Virus record (IMG/VR): IMGVR_UViG_3300046745_000027
Location: 1-21,217 of that record
DNA from: a virus
Length of the DNA: 21,217 nucleotides
Strand: one strand, 5' to 3'
Below the pieces are notes generated by a model. The model searched no databases, had not been told where the DNA came from, and saw only the letters and a list, made by a program, of their open reading frames with translations. This document shows, piece by piece, positions 17,299 to 21,217 of this stretch. Within the stretch, counting starts at the first letter, position 1; the number at the start of each line of letters is the position of its first letter. A program made the translations under genes and the position numbers.

Positions 17299-17930
17299 TA
17301 TCTAATTAATGCTTTGTAAGGTTGATAGGCGTCATATCCTTGCTCCTCTCGGAATCCAAAGAAACTATGATCTCCTTGCTGAGTATCATATTCCATGACT
17401 ATTGCTCTAGTTATTGCTTCTTGATTCTGTAATAACTTAGCAAGGTTAGCATCACCAACTAATTGAGTAGCTGCTCTGGTTGATGCTTTAGCTATAATAT
17501 ATCTCTGAAATGCAGAAGGTATATCTTCAAAATTATATAAGTATGTAGCATCTATTAATACATCATTTGTAAACTCAAATGTATGGTTTACTTTGTCATA
17601 TAATTTTCCTTCTCTTTTTACAACATCAAGATTTCTAGTTATCTGTCCATCATGTATATCGTAACGGAGCATGTTAGTAGGGATACTGATATGTTTATTT
17701 GCATCAGGACTAATTTTAATATGTTCTTCTGAATTAAAATGCCATCCTTCATTCAATACATCTTTAGTAGTTTCTACTAATAAATTAAATATAAATGATA
17801 TCTCTGGGTTTGTACTTATCAACGCACCTGTCGTTGTATCTTTTAATTGTGTAATAGGTGACTGTCCTATGCTACCCAAGATAGAGTTAACTGCGGATAG
17901 TTCGGTATCGGTTGCTATTGGAGTAGTCAT
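17298..17930 (-). CDS. Tail tubular protein A (T7 gp11-like adaptor)
   Basis: A 210 aa protein from the chosen ATG at 17930 (T7 gp11 is 196 aa). It begins MTTPIATDTELSAVNSILGS followed by IGQSPIT, against T7 AAELSAVNDILASIGEPPV; LNEGWHFNSEE matches IQSRGWTFNIEE; and the C-terminal part (PSAFQRYIIAKASTRAATQL) matches the T7 adaptor as well. It forms the ring joining portal and nozzle. The reading frame stays open upstream to 18071 but those codons lie inside the capsid gene and the terminator, so the MTTPIA start is preferred. No Shine-Dalgarno sequence is visible before it: the preceding bases are the terminator T-run and a short A/T stretch. Confidence 0.9.
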   Translation of the reverse strand: MTTPIATDTELSAVNSILGSIGQSPITQLKDTTTGALISTNPEISFIFNLLVETTKDVLNEGWHFNSEEHIKISPDANKHISIPTNMLRYDIHDGQITRNLDVVKREGKLYDKVNHTFEFTNDVLIDATYLYNFEDIPSAFQRYIIAKASTRAATQLVGDANLAKLLQNQEAITRAIVMEYDTQQGDHSFFGFREEQGYDAYQPYKALIR

Positions 17931-17944
17931 AAAATTTTTGTCAT

Positions 17945-17978
17945 AAAAAAAAGGGGGGAGGGTAAACCTCCAAGCCCC
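17945..17978 (-). terminator. Intrinsic terminator after the capsid gene (T-phi counterpart)
   Basis: On the minus strand, GGGG-CTT-GGAGG-TTTA-CCCTCC-CCCC is followed by eight T residues (17952-17945), 11 nt after the capsid stop codon. T7 has its main late terminator at the same place, between genes 10 and 11. It would give partial termination, so that capsid mRNA is made in excess over tail mRNA. Confidence 0.9.
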
Positions 17979-17988
17979 TGTATAAGAT

Positions 17989-19134
17989 TTAGAATGCAGC
18001 GTTACCTGAAGATCCAACAGCAGCACCGGCAATAAGCTCGACACATGCAGCAGGGTTAAGGTAGTCAGCACCCATAGCCATGCGACCTAAGATCACATCG
18101 CCTTGGTAAACAACTGAAACGTCGCCTGAAGTTACTTGAACCTGTGGTCCAATAGCTTCTACAACACCAGCTCCTTCCTTCTGGAAGATCAAACCACATG
18201 AGTTAGCAAATTCTGTTTCTTCACCGTACTCGTTGTTGATTCCAGTTACGTCAGCAGCAGCGTCTTCGACAGCTTCGCCAACAAATGAACCTACGTTTGT
18301 AGGAGATGTGATTCCGGGGTTTGTTGCACCAGCAGAACCATACTTAGTACCATACTGACTGAAGAATGGGATGTTCATTGACTTGAAGATCTTGATGCCT
18401 GCAATTTCAATGATACCTTGTCCAGACTGTAAAGCTGTACCTTGTGTATCTCTGTTGATAAGTCCGCTTGAACCTACACCTTGTATTAATTCGTAGTACT
18501 GTCTTGGGTTAAGTACAGCTACTCTTCCGTCTTCACTAACACCTTTCTCATCTAATGCCGCAGCAGCGTCATAGAAAGCGTTAATTAGAGAAGCTGGTAC
18601 ATAAGCATCAGATGCTTGGTTGTTTGTACCTACACGGATTTGTGTTCCACCGGGTTCTACAAAGCCAGACTTTGTGATTGGTGAAGCAGCTCTAGCACCA
18701 CGAGCGATAGATCTAAAGATTAGTCTGTCGTACTTTTGAGCAAGAGCGTATCCAATCTTCTTGGAAATTTCTCCTCTCAATTCGTAGTGAGCAAGTGTCT
18801 CGTCTAATTCGTAAACGAATGCACTTGAGATTAGAAGGTCATCACATGTGATAGTCTTCTCAGCTACTGGAGGTGCTCCATCGGAGTTTCCAAGTATGCT
18901 GTTGCCGGGTGTATGGAACTCGGCTTTAGTGTGTCCAGTATAGATAAACTGCAAAGATTTTCCATTTTTTAGAGTTCTCTTCATAACGAGATCCCTTGCT
19001 ATCGCATTGTGTTGGAAGCCTTTGAACATTTCTCCACTGAACAATTTTAAGTAAAGTGCTCTTGCGTCACCTGTACTATTGGACTGACCGGCGCGAGTTA
19101 AACTCGTGGTCATTCCTGAACTCTGTTGAGCCAT
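17989..19134 (-). CDS. Major capsid protein (T7 gp10-like)
   Basis: A 381 aa protein aligned in order with T7 gp10A (345 aa). It has SNSTGDARALYLKLFSGEMF (T7 GDKLALFLKVFGGEVL), NGKSLQFIYTGHTKAEFHTP (T7 SGKSAQFPVLGRTQAAYLAP), KTITCDDLLISSAFVYELDE (T7 KVITIDGLLTADVLIYDIED) and LAHYELRGEISKKIG (T7 MNHYDVRSEYTSQLG). It forms the HK97-fold icosahedral shell. The gene has a separate, palindrome-rich leader of about 150 nt (possible promoter) and a strong terminator after it, so it is set up as its own high-level unit. Codon use is richer in C/G at third positions than the tail genes, as expected for the most expressed protein. No T7-type frameshift extension (gp10B) is evident at its end. Confidence 0.96.
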   Translation of the reverse strand: MAQQSSGMTTSLTRAGQSNSTGDARALYLKLFSGEMFKGFQHNAIARDLVMKRTLKNGKSLQFIYTGHTKAEFHTPGNSILGNSDGAPPVAEKTITCDDLLISSAFVYELDETLAHYELRGEISKKIGYALAQKYDRLIFRSIARGARAASPITKSGFVEPGGTQIRVGTNNQASDAYVPASLINAFYDAAAALDEKGVSEDGRVAVLNPRQYYELIQGVGSSGLINRDTQGTALQSGQGIIEIAGIKIFKSMNIPFFSQYGTKYGSAGATNPGITSPTNVGSFVGEAVEDAAADVTGINNEYGEETEFANSCGLIFQKEGAGVVEAIGPQVQVTSGDVSVVYQGDVILGRMAMGADYLNPAACVELIAGAAVGSSGNAAF

Positions 19135-19284
19135 TGTTATGTCCTATTTTAAGGGGTATATTGTATCGTTCCTAACGTTAGAATGTTGTCAGTCTTAATT
19201 GGTCTTACGTGAGACTGTCACGTTTGTGGTCTATCCCACCGTATATACGGCTGATGGTATCCTCCTTAGAGGGCAAAAGCCAGA
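19135..19284 (-). promoter_or_regulatory. Capsid gene leader: candidate late promoter and RNA structures
   Basis: This 150 nt stretch has no convincing gene. In transcription order it holds an isolated strong Shine-Dalgarno (AAGGAGG, 19267-19261), a perfect 12 bp palindrome CCGTATATACGG (19250-19239), a 6 bp stem with 5 nt loop ACGTGA-CAGTC-TCACGT (19223-19207), a short direct repeat of AAGAC around CAATT, and a palindrome CTAACGTTAG (19181-19172). T7 has its phi10 promoter at this spot, so a phage RNA polymerase promoter is expected. I cannot recognise its sequence; the Syn5 promoter ATTGGGCACCCGTAA is not present. The capsid start itself has only a weak AGGAC. Confidence 0.45.
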
Positions 19285-19335
19285 TTGAGATAGGGGGACT
19301 TGAACCCCCTAAGATCGCCTAACCGATTACTCTAG
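19285..19335 (-). other. Putative phage attachment site (attP): 3' half of a Leu/Ser-type tRNA
   Basis: Read on the minus strand, this stretch has a possible 3' anticodon-stem strand (CTAGA, 19335-19331), a long variable arm ATCG-GTTAGG-CGAT (type II tRNA), a perfect T arm GGGGG-TTCAAGT-CCCCC (19309-19293), an acceptor 3' strand TATCTCA (19292-19286) and discriminator A. There is no matching TGAGATA strand, D arm or anticodon arm upstream, so it is not a functional tRNA. A 3' tRNA half in a phage is the classic form of an attP core, because insertion there rebuilds the host tRNA. A 42 bp match to host tRNA-Leu is known for the cyanophage P-SSP7. No host sequence was compared here. Confidence 0.72.
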
Positions 19336-19372
19336 TGTAAGCAATGCCACGATATACAAAAGTAACTTTCAT
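19319..19372 (-). CDS. 17 aa DUF4278-like peptide, apparently cut short by the tRNA-like sequence
   Basis: A very short ORF: MKVTFVYRGIAYTRVIG. The YRGxxY core is the signature of DUF4278, small proteins of unknown function found in cyanobacteria and their phages, usually several tens of residues long. A strong Shine-Dalgarno (AGGAG, 8 nt before the ATG) supports translation. The last four sense codons and the stop lie inside the tRNA-like attP core, so the host-derived sequence ends the reading frame. It is either a remnant or a working micro-peptide. Its ATG overlaps the stop of the 19 aa ORF (ATGA). Confidence 0.5.
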   Translation of the reverse strand: MKVTFVYRGIAYTRVIG

Positions 19373-19428
19373 GGTTTTCTCCTATATACCCAAGCCCCGT
19401 TCCATGCTTGAGTCGTCATGCGTCCCAT
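19369..19428 (-). CDS. 19 aa micro-ORF, doubtful
   Basis: Reads MGRMTTQAWNGAWVYRRKP, with its stop overlapping the ATG of the 17 aa DUF4278-like peptide. It lies between that ORF and the 51 aa basic protein. There is no good Shine-Dalgarno and I recognise no family. The aromatic/basic composition and the exact ATGA overlap are the only arguments for it. Confidence 0.2.
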   Translation of the reverse strand: MGRMTTQAWNGAWVYRRKP

Positions 19429-19450
19429 GCGGGATGAACGGACGTGGTTG

Positions 19451-19606
19451 CTATTTTCTCTTCTTTGCAGTTTTAGCTGCTCGCTTGAAGTTCGCGTTTG
19501 TGGGTGCTCCGGGTGATCCGGGCTTTCTCATCTTTTCACCAGAACCAGCAGCGATGCGCTTTTTCTTGGCATGGATGTTAGCATATAAGCCACGCTTACT
19601 TGCCAT
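19451..19606 (-). CDS. Small basic protein (51 aa), common in marine phages, function unknown
   Basis: Encodes MASKRGLYANIHAKKKRIAA followed by GSGEKMRKPGSPGAP and a Lys/Ala-rich tail ending in KKRK. The RGLYANIHAKxKRIxAGSGE, KMRKPGxxGAPT pattern is a recurrent small-protein family in marine phages, without known function to my knowledge. About a third of residues are Lys or Arg, so it may bind nucleic acid or be a virion-associated basic protein; both are guesses. Its ATG overlaps the end of the 22 aa ORF by 11 nt. It is the most recognisable of the micro-ORFs between the D1 and capsid genes. Confidence 0.7.
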   Translation of the reverse strand: MASKRGLYANIHAKKKRIAAGSGEKMRKPGSPGAPTNANFKRAAKTAKKRK

Positions 19607-19664
19607 ATTTCTTACCCCCTTTTTTCATGCCACCTTTACAGGAGCCTTTACCTTTGTGTGCCAT
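19596..19664 (-). CDS. 22 aa Lys/Gly-rich micro-protein
   Basis: Encodes MAHKGKGSCKGGMKKGGKKY followed by GK. It has a good Shine-Dalgarno (GAGGA, 7 nt before the ATG), its ATG overlaps the stop of the 50 aa gene as TAATG, and its end overlaps the 51 aa gene. Short KGKGSCKGGMKKGGKK-type proteins recur in marine phages. The Lys/Gly-rich make-up with a single Cys is unlike random AT-rich sequence. Function unknown. Confidence 0.5.
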   Translation of the reverse strand: MAHKGKGSCKGGMKKGGKKYGK

Positions 19665-19816
19665 TACTTTTTCCTCATGTTTTTAGAAATAGCCTTAGCT
19701 ACCTTAGCAGGCATTTTAGGATTCTTAGACATCAGCTTTTTAGCTGTGCCATTACCATTTTTTTTGGCAGGAGGTCTGCCTCTTTTAGAACCGTAGGTTC
19801 CTTTTCCCATTGGCAT
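19664..19816 (-). CDS. Small basic protein (50 aa), function unknown
   Basis: Encodes MPMGKGTYGSKRGRPPAKKN followed by a Lys/Ala/Met-rich stretch (TAKKLMSKNPKMPAKVAKAI) and SKNMRKK. The GTYGSKRGRPPKK start is a familiar pattern of small phage basic proteins, and KRGRPPAKK resembles an AT-hook-like core, so binding to AT-rich DNA is conceivable. It starts 2 nt after the stop of the DUF6321-like gene (reads TAATTATG) and lacks a clear Shine-Dalgarno, consistent with translational coupling. A second ATG at codon 3 is an alternative start. Confidence 0.6.
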   Translation of the reverse strand: MPMGKGTYGSKRGRPPAKKNGNGTAKKLMSKNPKMPAKVAKAISKNMRKK

Positions 19817-19818
19817 AA

Positions 19819-20034
19819 TTAACATTTCCATTTGCGAAGGGCAAGAGCCTTACGAGTAGGCTTGCCGTTTGGTTTTTTCATAGGACCTTTCACGCCCGAC
19901 ATGCGAGCGCAGAAAGATCTTTTACGAGCACCACCTTGAGGTTGTGGTGCTTTAAGATTTGATCCAGTTGCAGCGTTGTATTTTTTTCTACCGGCTGCTG
20001 TCAGACCCCCCGTCCGACTCTTGTGTTTGCCCAT
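19819..20034 (-). CDS. DUF6321-like small basic protein
   Basis: From the ATG at 20034 the product is 71 aa: [20 protein letters not shown], then AATGSNLKAPQPQGGARKRS, FCARMSGVKGPMKKPNGKPT and RKALALRKWKC. The elements [19 protein letters not shown], RKSFCARMSG and GKPTRKALALRKWKC are the conserved blocks of the DUF6321 family found in many phages; function unknown. Two conserved Cys and high basic charge could suit nucleic-acid or virion binding. Upstream in-frame starts exist (ATG at 20067, TTG further up), but the family usually begins just before the KSRTGG block. It overlaps the 73 aa ORF after psbA in another frame. Confidence 0.72.
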   Translation of the reverse strand: MGKHKSRTGGLTAAGRKKYNAATGSNLKAPQPQGGARKRSFCARMSGVKGPMKKPNGKPTRKALALRKWKC

Positions 20035-20209
20035 CTTCAGGCTTACGTTCTTTCTCTTGGTTGTCATTGCTATTACAAAATTCAAATCTTGTTACGCTTG
20101 CACGCATTTTATCAGATTGTTGTGACATATTGTTCCAGTGTCTAGACACTCCAGAGATAATAAAACAGTTAGTAATTATTGTTAATATTAAACAAAGCTT
20201 ATTAAGCAA
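19988..20209 (-). CDS. Small ORF after psbA with hydrophobic N-terminus, uncertain
   Basis: A 73 aa ORF using a TTG start that overlaps the psbA stop by 8 nt. Residues 1-21 are hydrophobic ([20 protein letters not shown]), the rest hydrophilic and acidic/polar, ending GGSDSSR. An ATG at 20128 would give a 46 aa soluble form ([20 protein letters not shown] and onward) without the membrane segment. Its tail overlaps the DUF6321-like gene. No strong Shine-Dalgarno precedes either start, and I recognise no family. The shorter ATG form is as likely as the long one. Confidence 0.35.
   Translation of the reverse strand: MLNKLCLILTIITNCFIISGVSRHWNNMSQQSDKMRASVTRFEFCNSNDNQEKERKPEDGQTQESDGGSDSSR
20137..20150. 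repeat. Perfect 14 bp palindrome downstream of psbA
   Basis: AGTGTCTAGACACT is an exact inverted repeat, 52 nt after the psbA stop. On the minus strand it could form a short hairpin but there is no T-run, so it is not an intrinsic terminator. It may be an RNA-processing or 3'-end stabilising hairpin for psbA mRNA, or a protein-binding site. It lies inside the N-terminal part of the 73 aa ORF. Confidence 0.5.
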
Positions 20210-21217
20210 TTTCTGGAGCGGTGAGTGCTATTTGTGTTGACTCAGCGTTAGCTAAATCAAGTGGGAAGTTGTGTGCATTTCTTTCATGCATTACTTCCAT
20301 ACCTAAAGACTGTCTGTTTAGAACATCAGCCCATGTAGGAATTACATTTCCACTAGCATCAACTACTGACTGGTTAAAGTTAAAACCATTTAAGTTAAAT
20401 GCCATTGTGCAGATTCCCATGGATGTTAGCCATATGCCAATAACCGGGAAAGCACCAAGAAAGAAATGTAAAGAACGAGAATTATTGAAAGACGCATATT
20501 GAAATATTAGTCTACCGAAGTAGCCATGAGCTGCAACGATGTTATAAGTCTCATCTTCCTGACCAAATTTATAGCCATAATTCTGTGACTCCTGTTCAGT
20601 TGTCTCCTTAATAATAGAGGACGTAACCAAACTTCCGTGCATAGCAGCGAAAAGAGATCCACCGAATACCCCAGCAACACCGAGCATGTGGAACGGATGC
20701 ATAAGGATATTGTGTTCTGCTTGGAATACGAACATGAAGTTAAAAGTACCAGAAATACCAAGAGGCATACCATCACTAAAACTCCCTTGTCCGAAAGGGT
20801 ACACGAGAAAAACCGCTAGAGCTGCTGAGACTGGAGCCATGTAAGCTACAAAAATCCAAGGTCTCATACCTAGTCGATAAGATAGTTCCCATTGTCTTCC
20901 TGCGTATGCAGCCACTCCAATGAGAAAGTGGAATATAACTAACTGATAAGGTCCGCCATTGTATAACCACTCGTCCAGTGTAGCAGCCTCCCAGATAGGA
21001 TAGAAATGTAGTCCGATTGCGTTAGAGCTAGGGACGACAGCTCCTGATATTATATTGTTCCCGTATAATAAGGAGCCGGAAACTGGCTCACGTATGCCGT
21101 CGATGTCCACAGGTGGAGCAGCGATGAAGGCGAGAGTAAAACATATTGCAGCAGCTAGTAAGCAAGGTATCATTAATACTCCGAACCATCCTACGTATAG
21201 GCGATTGTTTGTACTTG
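20202..21217 (-). CDS. psbA: Photosystem II D1 protein, phage-encoded (partial, N-terminus outside window)
   Basis: Codons 23 to 359 of D1 are present; the first 22 codons lie beyond the right edge. D1 binds the photosystem II cofactors and turns over rapidly in light; phage copies keep host photosynthesis going during infection. Counting from the conserved M37 (21173), the key residues are all in place: YZ Y161 (YPFGQG), D170 (SFSDG), E189/H190 ([12 protein letters not shown]), H198, H215, S264, H272, H332/E333 (MHERNAHNF), D342 and the A344 processing site, with a 15-residue C-terminal extension. Position 130 is Gln (GRQWELSY), as in the low-light D1 form, rather than Glu. Intact frame and full ligand set indicate a functional protein. 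It is upstream of the capsid gene and so probably expressed late. Confidence 0.97.
   Translation of the reverse strand, partial: STNNRLYVGWFGVLMIPCLLAAAICFTLAFIAAPPVDIDGIREPVSGSLLYGNNIISGAVVPSSNAIGLHFYPIWEAATLDEWLYNGGPYQLVIFHFLIGVAAYAGRQWELSYRLGMRPWIFVAYMAPVSAALAVFLVYPFGQGSFSDGMPLGISGTFNFMFVFQAEHNILMHPFHMLGVAGVFGGSLFAAMHGSLVTSSIIKETTEQESQNYGYKFGQEDETYNIVAAHGYFGRLIFQYASFNNSRSLHFFLGAFPVIGIWLTSMGICTMAFNLNGFNFNQSVVDASGNVIPTWADVLNRQSLGMEVMHERNAHNFPLDLANAESTQIALTAPEIA

Noticed and set aside
17931-18071. In-frame upstream extension of tail tube A, allowing a capsid-gp11 frameshift fusion
   Set aside because: The open frame crosses the end of the capsid gene and the terminator hairpin without a slippery sequence I can recognise; the extension (Leu-rich, then GAWRFTLPPFFYDKN) looks like noise, and T7 gp11 similarity starts after MTTPIA.
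19285-19375. A complete tRNA gene on the minus strand
   Set aside because: T arm, variable arm and acceptor 3' strand are present, but no TGAGATA 5' strand, D arm or anticodon arm can be placed in the 90 nt upstream; that region is instead the YRG micro-ORF.
19344-19796. 150 aa plus-strand ORF rich in Phe/Leu, looking like a membrane protein
   Set aside because: It is the antisense of several Lys/Arg-rich minus-strand genes, which automatically gives Phe/Leu-rich reading; no ribosome-binding site and it spans several real genes.
19319-20209. High-light-inducible (hli) gene expected near psbA in cyanopodoviruses
   Set aside because: None of the small ORFs has the ExxNGRxAMxG chlorophyll-binding helix; if present it lies upstream of this window.
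20637-20819. Plus-strand ORFs opposite psbA
   Set aside because: They are shadows of the well-conserved D1 frame and carry no recognisable family or start signals.

Overview
The window is a piece of a T7-like (podovirus/autographivirus-type) cyanophage genome, shown so that every convincing gene lies on the minus strand; transcription runs from the right edge (about 21217) to the left edge. Two things show this. First, the virion gene order is that of T7: capsid (gp10), tail tube A (gp11), tail tube B (gp12), gp13-like, gp14-like, gp15-like, gp16-like, tail fibre (gp17-like). Second, a photosystem II D1 gene (psbA) lies upstream of the capsid gene, a hallmark of marine cyanophages. The AT-rich sequence and AT-ending codons suggest a Prochlorococcus-type or low-GC marine Synechococcus host. 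This is inference; no host sequence was compared.

Layout, right to left (direction of transcription). 21217-20202: psbA, missing about 22 N-terminal codons beyond the window edge. 20209-19319: a chain of very small ORFs, mostly basic proteins, with overlapping starts and stops (DUF6321-like; 50, 22 and 51 aa Lys/Arg-rich proteins; a doubtful 19 aa ORF; a 17 aa DUF4278-like peptide). 19335-19285: a sequence that looks like the 3' half of a long-variable-arm tRNA (Leu/Ser type), without a 5' half; the best reading is a phage attachment site (attP core). 19284-19135: non-coding capsid leader with a strong Shine-Dalgarno sequence lacking an ATG and several palindromes. 19134-17989: major capsid protein, followed by a strong intrinsic terminator (17978-17945), the counterpart of T7 T-phi. 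17930-6787: tail tubes and internal core (ejection) proteins, nearly all abutting or overlapping. 6780-1942: a 1069 aa tail fibre and a 542 aa fibre/receptor-binding-type protein with a Mtd-like N-terminus and a tail-collar domain. 1919-696: two adjacent 2OG-Fe(II) oxygenase-like genes. 692-37: two small membrane proteins, the second holin-like. 40-1: the first 13 codons of a gene with a signal peptide start.

Together this is the late (structural, lysis and host-photosynthesis-support) part of the genome. D1 would maintain host photosystem II during infection. The capsid, tail and core proteins build the particle. The fibres bind the cell. The left-end genes probably begin the lysis module. 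Portal, scaffold, integrase, RNA polymerase, DNA replication and terminase genes are not in the window.

The items most worth a second look are the attP-like tRNA fragment in the middle of the late operon, where it fuses with and ends a DUF4278-like peptide; a blue-copper (cupredoxin-like) domain with an apparently complete type-1 copper ligand set inside the tail fibre; the tandem oxygenases; and the micro-ORF cluster between psbA and the capsid gene.
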